A program made the position numbers and the translations under genes. A stretch of DNA of 64,000 nt from Branchiostoma lanceolatum (lineage: Eukaryota > Chordata > Leptocardii > Amphioxiformes > Branchiostomatidae), in NCBI RefSeq assembly GCF_035083965.1, contig NC_089730.1:18414242-18478241 (forward strand), written 5' to 3'. Under the pieces are notes generated by a model. The model did not search any database. It saw nothing but the letters and a program-made list of their open reading frames with translations, and was not told where the DNA came from. Of this stretch, positions 36,601 through 51,600 are shown in pieces (position 1 is the stretch's first letter; each line of letters opens with the position of its first letter).

Positions 36601-39600
36601 TCAAAAAACTTTCACAATCACAGCCTCCCTCATTACCTCACCCTTTATCCTTTATGCAACAGCCAATAATCCTCCATGCATATACATGTATATGTACCTG
36701 GCTCATATGAAATCTTCACTCATAACATATGGTGCATGTACGTAAACATCTGGTGGTTTTCAGGGTCATGATCTGACTCTGACTCAGACTTAATCGCTAC
36801 TCTCTGTATTCTGTGTGTTGTCTGAATCCCTGATATCAGCTGTACCACAACCCTGGGTAACTCCCACGTGCTTTGAACCATCACTGCTATCTGATCCGCA
36901 TTAAAATCACCTCCTCACACCTATACATGATCATACGCCACCTTATCATCAGCTCCTCGAGCAGCAGCAGCAGCGCTCTCTCGCTTTCATGTGCTGTTCA
37001 ATAAGGTTTTGTGCGATGGCAATTATGATGGATGGCTCAAAATACCCATGGCCACCTGTTAGACCTACAATTTGCATCGAAATTTTAGGGCTTGCCGGAA
37101 GAATCATGAACAATTCAAAGGGCTCGAAATTCAGTTTTGGGAATAGGTGCACTGGTGCACCCAACCTAAAAAATTGGGTGCACCAAAAATTTTTTGGGTG
37201 CACCACATAAAATAAAGTAGAATGTAACTATTGTAAGCAAAACCTAATGACAAACCTTACTGTTCCTCTTCATGCGCATTTGGCACGCGATCTCGACACA
37301 CAGTTTTGAAGCTTTCAAAATCGAAATTAACTCAAATTCTAACATCAAAATCTTAAACAAGTACTACAACAAAGATTTTATTATTTTCTTACACTTAGAT
37401 GTCAAGAATATGCTGTCTACTAGTGTGCAGTGATACCTTTACACATTAAACCGTACGAAAATATTTGGGTGCACCAGTGCACCCACAGTAAAAAAATTAG
37501 GTGCACAGCTCCAAAATTGGGTGCACTGGGTGCACATGCACCCAGTATTTCGAGCCCTGATTCACTAGCTGCCAAGATTGAATAATGCGGATGCGATATT
37601 ATGAATCACAAATATCGCAGAAAGCAGAAATTTTAGTATTTCTATCCCTTGGTGAACTTAACACACTGTCAGTTCTGGTTGCAGGCCTCATCCTTTATTG
37701 AAAAGTTAAGCGTAAGTGAACAATATTAATGTTTGGGAACATGGAAAACTACATTTCCATGGTACGATGTATGTAAGCTTGAATTATTACCGACACGAGT
37801 GCAGCAAGCTGAACTTGTAAAGTGTACAAAAGATGAGGTGACCTGAAACCATCGCCATTCAACCCTTAATGTGGTGAGATTGAAAAGAAGGCTTGGCCGT
37901 TTCTCTGACCTCTACTTTATACTTGATAAATTCAATTCATCTTATATAAAAGTGTTCAAATAATGTGCTCTCTATGTAAACTTGCAAAAGTTAACCTTTT
38001 GTACATGTGGTGAGTTCAAAAGGCACCCTGGAAGTAAGCTTAAAAGCTTTCAAATGCCTTTTCTGTGCCCTGACTACTTTATCACCCCCACAGTGATCAG
38101 CCATGTATGGCTTACCTAATGCACAATCATGTATATGCATGGAGAAAAGATTGGGAGGCACCCAGAAACCAATAACATTTAATTCTAAGAGCTACACGCT
38201 GTTTTTGTATCCTTTAAGTTAGTACATTCAAGTACATTCAACATCATCAGCCGTCTTGTCTAAATTCAAATTCAGGTTGAAGACATTTTCCTCTGGTGTA
38301 TAAACTATAATAATAATTATAATTCTGTTATATACACATTGATGATTAGCACCATACAATGTCATGTATTATGTAAACCTAAAATGATTCGATAGCCTTT
38401 CATTTAAAAGGCCAGGATTTTGGATGAATGATTTAAAAAAAGATGTTCAACTCTCAACAAAATTTTTCATTGGCATAAAGATTGAAACACACCCAGAAAC
38501 TATATTATATAATGTACTTAACATGTGTAGGGGGTGTCCCTGTGGTGTAGTGGTCTGTGCCTTTGCTACTCTGCCACATCTGGTCCAAATTACTTGGACC
38601 AGAAGGACTGGAGTTCTAGCAGGGCACCTCTGGACAAGAGGTGCATTGAGTCATACCAAAGACTTAATAAAAATGGTACATACTTATGAAACAGTATGGA
38701 AGTTAAACACATTCCACTGCCAGTGGACTAGTCCCCTGCTGCAATGATTGCACCACAGTGTGGCCCCAAGGCTATGAAATGGAGATGGGCACCGCCCTAT
38801 ACATCAATTATGGTGTGGGAGGATTTTAACTTAACTTAACATGTGTACATGTGTAAGCCCTTTCTGTGCCCCAGCATATACACACAAGCCATCAGGTACT
38901 ATATCTTGTCCTCAGGTCAAGATGAGCCTGACAGCTGCAGGCCGTCTCTGGGTAATGGTTCTACTCTGACACAGTCTGAATGATGTTTCCACTGCCGTTT
39001 ATCAGATGGGCAGCAAACTGTAGGTTATACTCATAGTTCACTTCACACGAGATAGGCATCCGGAATTGTTATGGTTCGTGCGAAAGGCTCCATTCCAGGA
39101 CTCCAAACTTACTACTGAATCAGATGATACGTGCCCGGGTATGCATGCATATTATTTAGCTCTTTCTGTCCCCCAGCATGCATACGTATCATCAGCGATG
39201 TCGCCTGAGGTCAAGTTCAATATAGGTTTTAAGGCTGCCTCGTAAAGTCTACCCTAAGTAGGAGATAGATGTGACAATCGATAGTGGCTGAAGTCCATGG
39301 ACATGAAATCTGGGGGCTCCGGGGGTATTTCAGGACTCTGGTTTGTGGGCCTTCTGATACTTCAGTGTTACAATGTAGCTGAATGTGTGAAACTTTAATA
39401 CAGAATTTATATAGAATCTAAAATTTCATTGGAAATTGGACATAAGCAGGCCGGGTTTTTTTTCTTGAAAAAGATTGCAAATGCAAAGGGGAGCATTGCC
39501 AGGAAGCAGAGTGACAAAGTGGGGGAATGGGGTGGAGGTTTAGACGAGGTATTCTAAGGCTTTTTGAAGGGAAAAATTACTATCAGACAGGTCGAAGACT

Positions 39601-42600
39601 CAGGCCACATGTGACCCCCCTAGTTGGTACTAGTATGGTCCTGGTCAATCAGAATTTTATGCTTGTCAGAGAATCTGCTCCATAGGGTAAGGAGGGGCAC
39701 ATGTTGAATTCCTTGTTTCCCTTTTCAGATTTCACGCCCTTCCAAACCTCAGTCACCTAGTGGAAACACAGGGGAAACACTTCTAACCACAAACTCCCTG
39801 TTTTCCCAATTACAAATACACGGTTCATCTGGCAGGACTTACTAAAACAAACAACAGGATTTGTATGCCACAGGGGGGCATCCTATATCTAAAACTGGCA
39901 GCTCCTTGTGTTTCCATGGGCGGAGAAGTTGGTCATGGATATTAGATATGTTTCCATTGGGTTTACTGTGTGTTTCCTTCTGTAACACATAGGAAACATA
40001 TAGGGGAAACACATTCCAGTATGCTTCCTCTACTGAAGCTATAATAAAGAATTATAGATTATACTTATTGTATAATCCCCTCTCAGAATGCATGTGATTC
40101 CAGCTGGCTGAATAAGAAAAGTTAACCAGGGCTGAAATTGAACATTACCGAGGTGTGTAGTACACATACACCAGGTCCTGATGTATTGCCAGTACAGGTG
40201 AGAACTTTTAACTCCAGACTCCCCCAGGTAAATTAAGAAGATTGTCCTGTGTGACTGAAGGTCCTGATGAGGCTGTGGTTATTCATCACTCCAGGGTACC
40301 AGGCTTAACACCAAGGCACCGTGAAATTACGATGCATCAGGGCTCAAAATAACACTGCCAAGTGCAAACGGCTAATGCTCTCAGGTCATGATTATGAGAT
40401 GTGCAGCTATTTCTGACGTCTACCTGCACCTAATTTGCACTGGTCCACGGTAAAACCATGCTTTTGTACGTGAGTCTTTGACTCATTGGACACCATAGAC
40501 AGTCACAAATTGTTCATTTGTTGGTCCCAACTCGGCTTGAGTTTTTCACAAATAAATGTATTTCCCTACTAGTAGTCTAATATTACTATATCTACAGCAG
40601 AATGATATAAAATGATATATGTATTACTATTACATGCACCAGGAACATCATTCTTTAAAAACAAATTCAATATGTGTCCGGCCTGTAGACACAATTTGAA
40701 TTGTGAGCCTGTAGACGTTTTTAAAGATGTTCAGGGGATTCAGGATCAGGTTTGGAAATCAAAAGGCCCATCTAGAGTTGAAATTTGGGTTAAGATATAC
40801 GCGTGTTTGTCTAGGGCTAGTCAGAGTGAATCAAACATGATGAATACTACATTCGAAGCTTCAACAATGGAGGTTGGAGGTCAGCGGCAGTATTTTGAGC
40901 CCTGACATGATCTTATTGCCCGCGAGTTTGCACCATTTTTCTAGATCTGAGCCAGAGGCCATTTCACCCTTGAATACAAATATATATACACAATTTATAT
41001 ATGAGGCCCGGATCTACAATTTATAAAATTGATCTTGAGGTAATTCTATATACTAATTTAGTAATCATACTCTAACTCTATTGATTCTCAATTTGGTATA
41101 TGTTACAGTATCATTACAGCGGAATGAGGCTGGGAATATATCCAGTCGTCCTTTGATCATGAGTCAAGTGTGGCATGTTGAGCCATTTAGGCGTGATTAT
41201 GTGACAAGATAGCCCGTTTATCTCGAACCATTAATCTTGAAAATGAGAGTGAAAATGCCACCGGGCTTTCAAAGATGTGAATCGCTCAGTGAGGAATGTT
41301 CCTATGAGAATTAAACTGCGTACAAGATGTGAATCGCCCTGCAGTATTAGGAATGTTCCTACCTATGAGAATTAAACTGCATATAACAAGATCTGAATAG
41401 CTCAGTGAGGAATGTTCCTATGAGAATTGAACTGTGTATAAGCTCCGATCCTATATGAGAATTAAACTGCGTATAAGATGTGAATTGCTCAGCAGTAACA
41501 ATTCCTCTGAGAATTTAAATGAGTGTGTAGCTGCATTGCCGCTGATGAGCCAGTCCAACTGGAATTTGATGACATCCCATCTCACAGTCACAGTCTACTG
41601 GTTCTCTGTATGATTAGGATGTACAGGATTTTCTTTTTTTTCGTTTCATGAAGCTATTCGGGTATATATATAAATATATACATGCTGGTGGCATATACAT
41701 GTAGGTACATACATGTATGACTGAGATCAGCTCATAGCCGGTGGGTGTACTGTGTCGGCCTATTGTGAGACTAACTGAATCATAAATTGCAACAATGGGT
41801 TATACTACAATTAACTCACTGTTAGTACAATGTAGTACATTATAAATTTCAGGCTTTCTGATCAGAAGTGAGTGATAAAACCACAGACTCAAGAGGTACA
41901 ACGTTTTATATTATGCAGCACATGAAACAGAAATTCAAGCCCGGAATGATCTGTCTGACAGATTTTTTCCAGTCGCACGAGTAACTCTTACCCTGCGTTA
42001 ATAACCTACCTGACGGTGTCTACTAACTTTTATCTACAAACTAATTCCATTCCTTCCTGCACAAACATGCCCTCCAGTACCCCTGGCTCACGCCGCGAAC
42101 GCGTAGAAAGTTCAGGACTAAGAAAAAGGCGCGGGAGAGCCTGGATGACCTGTGGTTGTCGTGGATGAAAAGGAAGGGGTACGGGCTGGAGGTGAGACAG
42201 AGGCTCTGCGAAACTTGGTGGCAACAAATTAATATCGCATGCGCACATTAACACCTGGTGGCTTACTTAATCACAAGTTGGGTCCAAGGAAGGAAACCTT
42301 TTAGCTTGGTTAAGAAATCGCATCTAATAGAAAAGTACTAGTCTAGACAATATTAAGGGTGAAGTAAAAAATAATGCATGATATTTATTAAAGTTTATTT
42401 GTGTAGTCTGCATGAAACTGAAAGCACCACTGTGCCAACATTTGATTCAGAAGCGTCAGTAACAGTTATGCTATGATATATAGAATAATTTGTAAGTAGA
42501 TAATTAATGCTTAGTCGTGGTGGCAAATTATTCACAGCAATACAATAAAGTTTGCACGACGGTCACCATAAATTTACCTGGGCTGTTTAAGTTATTCAAA

Positions 42601-45600
42601 CTGCAACCTTTCATACTTAAATGTCTAACAAGAATGGAGCAAAAAAGGTCCTTAGCAATGCTAAGCACAAGATTTAGTATAATTCTTTAATTTGAAACAC
42701 GATACCTTTCTCATACATGTATTCACATAAACCCCCTACGAGTACGAGTACAAGGTATATGGTCTATATCTGTTTCTTGCATTATTCATAACAGTCTAGC
42801 AAAGCCAAAGGACATGATTTGATAAATGCTAAATTCTTTTGCCTTTACTGTCTAGTAGTAATGGCCTTATTTGATACTATTTTGTAGGGTACGTAATGGC
42901 TGATATTAGTGATAATACAATGGTCACGACTTAAATTTAGCAGTAAGAGATAGATGATGATTCAAGTCTTAAAAGGTTTCTAACTTGCCCTGAAATTCCG
43001 CTCAAGGGAATTCTACAGAGATACATGTACTAGTAGTTGCTTCCATTAGGCAATGTAGCGTAAGATGCAGGGCTGTCTCCAGGACCCATCCCTCTGTCCT
43101 TGGAGGGAAATCTGCTTGTTGGGACGGGAAAAATTGTTATCTTATTCGTCCCAAAATCTAAACTTTATGACATAAAATTGATCAAAACTTATCTTCGTAA
43201 GCTTAAAAAGGAAAATGCAACACGTTGGCACCCAAACAATGAGTGGGACGGAAATAAAGCTGGAGACAGCCCTGGTAAGACAGTTTTGTCCTGATAGGCA
43301 GTGATATAGGACCGCCATTATTCCAGGTCCTGCTGAGATGATAGTGTAACATGTACAGCTGTTTTGGGTGGAAGCCAGTTGCAAGGCCCAGGGGTTTCTG
43401 TGAGTGTGACATTGATGTATAGCTGGATCATTTACTAGTAAGACAAGCAATTTGTCCCACATGTATCCAGCTTGGGACTGAGCAAGCCGTGCAGGATCTC
43501 CCTTCACAGAATTTATGATCTTCGATCATGATCTTTAACTGTGCTATTCGCAGGATTTTGGGGAGAAAGCAGCGGTTTTGATCTCCTGTTCTGGACTAGC
43601 CTGAGTGTCATCTTGTTTCAGTTCCAGGCTCTACTGTCATCCTGTTACAGTGCCTTCAGTACCTATAAAGGTAGAGCCTGGAACTGAAACAGGATGACAC
43701 AGTGTCACACTCAGGCTACAAATGTAGTTCTGGACATGCCGCTGTCATCATTTTTGAGTCACAAGTTAATGTACAATCGTGTACATTTGTTCTCTAGCTC
43801 TTGTTCTTCAACTTTCCCTGCTGTGTGTTTTAGGGAGACTCAGCTCGACTGGAGATCAACCCGGCGGACCGGTCTGCCCTGAGGCGATCCGACCTGGAGG
43901 GGGACGCTGACGATGTGAGGGGCGCCGACGCACGGCAGTACGAGAAACGCATCGACAGTCTGATGACAGAGATGGGAACACTCAGGAACGAGGTACTGTG
44001 AAATTGACTTAGAAGGCCACACCTGGTCCAATTTAATTCGTAGTTTTTAAACTTTAATGATTAAGAAATAATGTTAGATTGGAAATAAACATGAAGACAG
44101 AGTCTGAGGGGAAAGTTTCCTGGAAAGTCTGACGCAGGTACATGTACATTTGTGCATGTTCACACCTTCAGGGAGAAAACAGAACAGTCACCTTTTCCTC
44201 CAACCTTCAGCTTTACTTTTTAATAGTGCTGAATTTTGTGGTAGCAGGTCTAAGCCCAGACGAGTTTGATTTCTTCGTTCTGGAATTTTAAGAGAAAAAA
44301 ATGCTTGAAAAGAAATAGTGCTAGATTGAGATATCAACATGAAAACAGAAAAGCGTTGCTGGTGAGTACACAGTTTCAAGAAGTAAACGGAGTATCCTTT
44401 GTTACGTGATAGTCAACATCATCAATCACACGACGAGAGAACTCCAAGAGGAGATGATCAGGTTGAAGAAGACACAGATCTGTCTATTCTTCTTGAGAAG
44501 CAAGCACTTTAGTTTGTGAACAAAAAGGTATTAAATGTTTTCCTCAAAAACAGAAGTGATGAACTTCAATGTAAAGCATGCTAAGGCCACACCAATTTAA
44601 TTTCTTGGTTAAAGGATTTTTATTTTCCCAAAAAAAAATTTTAGAAAAAAAAAATTATCAAAAAACAGAAGGATGGCCCAGTCTTCTGTTTTCATGATTT
44701 TTTTTTTTCTAATTTTTTTTTTTTTTGGAAAATAAAAATCCGTTAACCAAGAAATTAAATTGGTGTGGCCTAATGAGTAGTTTGTTTGATTTCCCCTCAG
44801 GCTGATCTGGTCCGTAAAGAAAGGGAGCTGGACAAGACAAAGGACAGACTGGACCTATCCCAGCATGCCCTGATGCGGCAGGAACACGAGCTAAGGGAGG
44901 CCAAGACGGACCTGACGGTGACGGAGCGAGAAAACGAGCGCCTTCGTCGCAGCGTGGAAAGACTGAAGGATTCTGTTGTTCTCACCAGGTAGACATGCAC
45001 AGTAGTGGTTTGTTCCCAGATTTGAATTAAAAACATAATGTTGATGAGGAGGATCAGCATAGAAACTGTCAGGGGGGAAACGTCGGTACCTTATATTTAT
45101 TAGGTATTGCGCAACCACTTTAATTTGCTCAGTCCCCTGAGTGGTTGCTGAGGCCAGGTTTAATTTGACTGTAGTCAGATGGAAGATTTCTTAGCCCCAT
45201 ATCCCTTTGTTTTCATCTTAAATGTCCTCTTGCTGAATTTTTGTTGAATAAATATCTTGGCGTGGCCTTGAAAAATATTTTTTCATTCCTTTTTTTTTTA
45301 AATCTATGAATCTTTACGGTATCCCTTAAGTTAACTGAGTAAATTTTTTCCAATTTTTTGTCTGCATCGGGTAAATAAGATTCAAAGCTTTTTTCTTCCC
45401 AACAGTTTGGAGAAGTCGCGGATGAGTGCAGAGAAGGACCTGCTGATAGACTCAGTCAATATGTATGACCAGAATGTTTTGTGTTTGTCAGTTATGGCTT
45501 CCCCCAGTATGTCTGCCAGATATTTTGAATGTGCTGCTCTTATGCTTTTCTGTACCCCCTTCTTAACTCTTTTGTATTTGTTCCAGTCTTCCTCTTGTCC

Positions 45601-48600
45601 CGTTCTCTTAGCTTTGTTGTAAAGACGTTGTTTCTTACGACAATGCCTTCTTGGGTTTCTGTTGAACCAAGGCATGTTGTATCTGCTTGATGCTGTTTTA
45701 CTAGGGATGTGCAAGTTCATTGTGTGCTTCATTTTGTCTTTAAAATCGTCCCACTTCTGTGTCATGGTCATATCCTCAGTTCATTTGTTAAAGTTTGTTG
45801 CATAGTCACTAAGGTCACTCTTGATGACCGGTTCAAATGACCACTTTTTTCTTGGGTTTTCTGTTTTGTTAGGGTGCCAGGTTAACATCCACAAATACCA
45901 TGTCGTGGTCACTTATTCCAGGCTATGATTTACCCTGTATAATCCTGTATTGGAAAACCATTCTATATCCCCATGCAAGGGTAACTGACTAAGGCTATTT
46001 TGTTCCCTGCCAGTTCTGAGAAGTCTCGGATGAGTGCGGAGAAGGACCTGCTGCTGAGGAAGCTGACGCAAGCGGAGATGGACGGGTCGGCCGCCTCACA
46101 GCAGCTGGAGGAGCTACGGTCCACCATCCGCAGGCTCCGCGATGTGAGATGGACTTCTTTTCTGTTGATAGTAGAAACATACTAGTATTAGGTTAAAACC
46201 GGGTAGCTTGACATGCATTGTCACATGTACAATAAACAGCTTTCCAGCACCAAGGACAGGAATCGGGACTGGACCTGTCCTCAGTGCTGAAAAGTGGTTT
46301 ACTGTGCATGTGATCATATGGGTTAAGCTATCCGGTTTTACACTCTATATGGGTCAGGTATAAATGTAGATCTATAAATAGTATTTTGTGTATAAATTTT
46401 CATGATTTTTATCTATAATGCTCATACAGTTCATATAGCAACATATTTCCAAAACCTGTCACCAACCTGTAATGGGAAACTGTTTTTTTTAGCCATCTTT
46501 GAATTTCAAATACAATTTATCCTTACAGTCAAAAGAAAATCGCCTCGCCTACTTTCAAATTTATCTCTGTACTTGTATCAATCAAGGTTATTGAATTCCC
46601 ATCTATTCCCCAGGACAAGAGGATGACATCTGAAGACTCCATCGCCCTGGCCAGACAGAAGGACCTCCTGATGCAGCGCCTGGACGAGTTTGAGTCCACA
46701 AACCGCACCCTGCGGACGCTGCTACAGGACCAGTACAGGAAAGAGGTAACCTTACATGTACAACAAGCCTCACTCATGCTTGTGTTATCTTTTTCCTTTT
46801 TGAAAGTACAGTCAAACCCGGTCGGGCAACCACCTGTTTGGTCAGGCGCACGCAACCGCGTCTAGTCACAAGCCACTTTAAAACTTTGATATCCTTTTTT
46901 TTTCACATTAAACACCACCCTGACCCGTGCAACCACCTACCCCGGCAATCATTTTTCATCGGTCCCTTCAGTCAGGTTGCTAAATCCAGGTTTGACTGTG
47001 TACGGCTTTCTTTTCTTTGTTCTTAGTTTTCAAACTCTGCACTGTTAAATGTACTCTTTCAAGCAGAAGAGTTTGTTTGAAAATGTGAGTGAAGTTGTAT
47101 TCAAATTCATGTGTCTGCACTAGGAACCATCTAGATCTAACCAAGGACAAGAAAATATTTGTAAAATTTGCTCTATATCTGTTTGGCAGTGATTGCTTGA
47201 CTTGCATTCTTGCACTTTTCAAATGACATGCTCACTGACTGTATAACAATACTCCAGATTATAGTTGATGTTAAACACTGTCTCTCTAACACGTGGACCT
47301 TTCTCACATTTCCTGGTGCAGCCATACGTACCCTGGTGTGTGATATGCCAGGGTCCGTGCATCCTGCATGCACGCGAGGGCAGTGGGGTATGTGGTACAC
47401 TGGTCTGTTCTCTGTCGCAAGGTGTCATGGGGTCCGTACACAGTCTGGGTTGAGCTTTGAGTACAGTCAAGCCTGTGCAAGAGATTCCACTTATAAGGAC
47501 CAACTGGCCAATGATATACAGTCAAACTTGTACAAACAACCACCTCTATATAAGGACTACCTTGTAAATGTGACCACTTTTTGTTGGTCCCTTAGATAAT
47601 TTTTCTCACTGACTCAATTTTGTTTAGACTATAATGACCACCTGTCCACATGGAACAGATTTTATTGGTCCCCTTAGGGGTCTTCTTGCACAGATTTGAC
47701 TGTATTCAAATTTCCTCAATGCAAGGGACTTAACTGTACATGTATATGTTTACACGAGTGTGTTTGTGTATACTGTATACATGTACGTGCATGTTTGTGT
47801 GTTTGTTGCTTGTGCATGCAAGCATGTGTGTGTGAGTGCATGTATGTGTGTTTGACTTACAGTGTATGGACCCTTCTAACCATAATGCTGTAGCCGTAGT
47901 GGTGTCAAACATGTACTCGTGAAACGGTGTCCTGCTTCTGGTGGGTGGTGTTTATGGCACAAGAATTTCAACTAGCCTAAAGATAAAAGAAACAGAATGG
48001 AGTAAGGAAAGAGCCAAGTTTAACCCATGTGTTGGTTTGCCCCCTCCTGTGCCCTACAGGCGGATGCGTCCCATATTATGGAGCAGAAAGATGTTCTAAT
48101 GAGGAGACTAACAGACGTGGAGGCTGACAATGTGGTGAGTGAAACATCTAATGAAGACTTCAGCTGGTGCACAGAGCCTAGTCCGTGTTATATACACAAT
48201 CTCTCGCTGTCAGTGGCCAGACCAGTGGAAGGACTGACGAAAGCGTGATTTAGATAGGATGCATAGATTCTACTTCAGTCAACATTTAACATACAGTGTA
48301 GTGTAAAGAGTTTCAAACTGGGGTTCGTTGTCTGCAGACTCCATCTTTACAAGTATAACAGTGCTGTCATTAAGCTTGGTATAAAGCTCTTGGTGAATAC
48401 AACTTTCAGTACTGACCATATACAAGTATGACAATGCATTCTGCACTGCACATTTTTCACAAATGAGTACATTCTCTTGACAGCAATGTGCAGTTGGCAG
48501 AATAGAGGTTCAATTGTATGAATCACATCATATTGTAGAATAGAGAGTTCAAGTATTTTGAGCCCTGATTGTGTATGGTCAGTACTGTGCTTTTTGCTGG

Positions 48601-51600
48601 TTGGTGGATGGGTGTATTGGTCAATACTTAGCTTTATGCTGGTTGTTGGGCGCCCTGTCAGCTTGCTTGTGTTTCTTCGCCTGCCGCAGCGTTTACGGGA
48701 CGACCTTCTGCTGAAGGAACGGAAGCTCGAGGAGTCGCTGGTGATGCTAGAAGCTGAGCGGGTCAGTTCTGACTTAAAATTCCTTTTTTTTTTGCTTCTT
48801 TTTATTATTTGCTTTTAATAAAAAAAAATACAGACATGCATGGGAAATGAACATTATTGAAAACATTTAACCTTACACTAGTTACAGTAGAAATTACCTC
48901 CCAGTTGAATGAGTTACATTTATTTACTTATGAGGCCATACCAATTGCTTTTCCTGGTTATCAAATCAAGGAAAAATATTCACTATCATCTGTCTGAAAG
49001 GGAAAGTTTGGTTAACACAGTTACACTCTATGGGTCATAGATCTTCTAGTAGAAGATCTATACCTGACCCATATAGAGTGTAAAACCGAGTAGGTTAACC
49101 TGTCTGATCACACATGTACAATTAACCGCTTTTCAGCACCGAGGACAGGTCCAGTCCTGATACCTGTCCTTGGTGCTAAAATGTTGTTTACTGTACATGT
49201 GATCATACAGGTTAAGCTACCCGGTTTTACGCTCCATATGGGTCAATCTCTAGCCTATTTTACAATCTGCCATGTTGTGGCTGTGGTGTGTTTCAATATT
49301 TTTTTCTCGGAAAAAAGACTATTAACTGTTTTGATTTTCTATCATCAGGGTAACGCTCGTCAGATGGGAAATGTGCAGACGTCCCTGGAGACGACAAGGG
49401 CTCACTTACAGAAGGAGCTACGAACCAAGGAGGCCGACAACAACAGGATGGCTGTGCAAATCAGGGTGAGAAACATGACTTTATATTACTTAGGGGTTGT
49501 CCAGATAAGTAAGGGCTTTGTTTGAGTACAATTGTTGGTTGGTCAGTCAGTCTCTGTTCTTTTGCTGACTCTTGATTCTTTTCTCAAGTTGTAATGCAGC
49601 AGGTAGTCTACAGGAGTTCATAGTTGGTGTTATTACAGTCTTAATTCAACTATTGTTTTCCTTTTTCCCCAGGGTTTAGAAAAAAAGCTACAGCAGGAAA
49701 GAATAGAGCGGGAACACACATCGGAGCTACTAATGGGAGCAAAGGTTTGTACAATATGGCTCTGTGTCAGTAATGCAATAATCATCAGTCTGATACAAAT
49801 TTTTATGTACTTGATTAGTTAAGGCCAATAGCACTAATAGTAATATGAAATGTTGTACATTTTGTGTCAGTTGGAAAGTCATGAAGGTCTGCTGTTTAAT
49901 TTTAATTTGCTAAATATTGTGATAATAAACAATGAAATTGATGCCTCTTGTTCTAATTGATTTGAAATGTCTTGATCTGTGCCAAAATATCAATAAAAGT
50001 ATACACCTTCGTTAAAGGTTCATTTGCATGTTTCTGTGTTGCTCCTGTTTCTCAGGACAAGGCCGAGCGCGACAAGGAAGCGTTGAAGAAGGCCACCCGC
50101 GTGCAGAAGCAGCGAGCAGAACAGAGCGAAAACACCGTGGACAGACTCAACGCTACAATCATGGAGAAGGTAACTACAGTGTAACCTCATAGTACATACA
50201 TTGTAGTATAGAGTCGCACCATGAAGCTATCATCTAGAGTGTTTTGGGTCTGTGGCTTTTATGTCAAAATCTGAAAGCCCATCAATGTCTACATTTAGTT
50301 AGTTCCAAATAAGCAACATTTGTGATATACAAAGCAAAGTTAAACAAATTCTTCCACCATGTCAAATTTTTCGAAGAGATCAAACTACCCTGTATTCAGA
50401 TCTCCTTTGTGTCCTACTATGTTCATCTATCTATATGAACACTTAGAAAAAATGATGCTTGATAGGGCAATGTGGAGGGAAATATGTACTTCTTGTCTGG
50501 TCCCGGCTGTTACAGGCCGATAGATTATGATGATGATCTATAACTGGATTGAGTTGTTATTCTTGTGTGTCCTCAGGAAGCCCAGATCACCGATCTCCAC
50601 TCCTCCATCGGTGAGCTGAAGGCTCAGAACAACCGGCTGAGTCAGCAGAAATCACAGGTGGAGTCCGAGAACGCAGTGCTTCATGGGTAGGTCAAGGGTC
50701 ACTGTGTTTTCACTACAGTATCATTGGCCAGAAAGCAAAGATCATCCTAAGAAAACTTCTAGACCCTTGCTAAACTTGCAGAGAAGCTAGCTAATGACAG
50801 CCTTCGGCAATACATGGTAATCAGTATATTTGCAATATCTGGTGAATTTTCCTTCAATCTGTAGAAATCTTTTTTTCACATTGTAATGTAGGGAAGGCCC
50901 TCTTGTAGCTGCAGTGCTTATCGAATCAAACCTTTGTTCAAGCCACACTCTATTGTTTCCAGACGTAACAAAGACCTTGACCGCCAGTTGCGTGACACGG
51001 AGGACAGATTGAGGGCGAACACGGACACACTCACGGAGCGCGTGCAGAGACAGGCCAATGAAGTCGCTTCCCTCAAGATAGACAATGAAAGACTGCAGGT
51101 AAGTCTTATGTCAAATCCTAGTCACTTAAGTGTTTTGGACGGATATTTGCTGAAAGAATGCTCTGAGATTTTGAATTGTCATGTAACTTTTAAGTGTCCA
51201 CTTGACTGAGCTTTGGGCTGAAATAATCAGCGAAAAACAAGGTATTTGTCAAGTCAGGTTTTCTGATTTCCTGCATTCATACAGAACCAAGTGTCGACCA
51301 TGGAGGATAAACTGATCACGTCGCAGACGGACGTGACTCAGCTGAAGTCCAGCGTGAGGCAGTACGAGAACCTGGTCACCGAGTACAAACAACAGGTACG
51401 ACAAACCCGCTGGGGTCTCACACATCTGCTTGGGCCTTTAGACTTTAGTAGATCAATCTCTAGAAGTATAGATGTAGGAACAAGGATACTAGGTACAATG
51501 TACATTATGTGCAGGGATTGAATAACACCAGTACTAGTCCTAAGTACAAACAGCAGATAAAACAAACCTGCTGATGTTTCAGCTTTTAGACTTAACTTAC

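Larger units (their letters stand above)
35436..42077 (+). other. Long ODF2 intron, repeat-rich
   Basis: No coding exon was recognised before the cassette exon at 42078. It holds the tandem duplication at 35.7-36.4 kb, GGGTGCACC-rich and GGGCTC-ended elements, a SINE-like element and the degenerate repeat at 41.3-41.5 kb. Confidence 0.55.

Noticed and set aside
41975-42254. Minus-strand open frame opposite the ODF2 cassette exon
   Set aside because: The plus-strand reading has matching splice sites and phase. The minus frame has no splice support or similarity.
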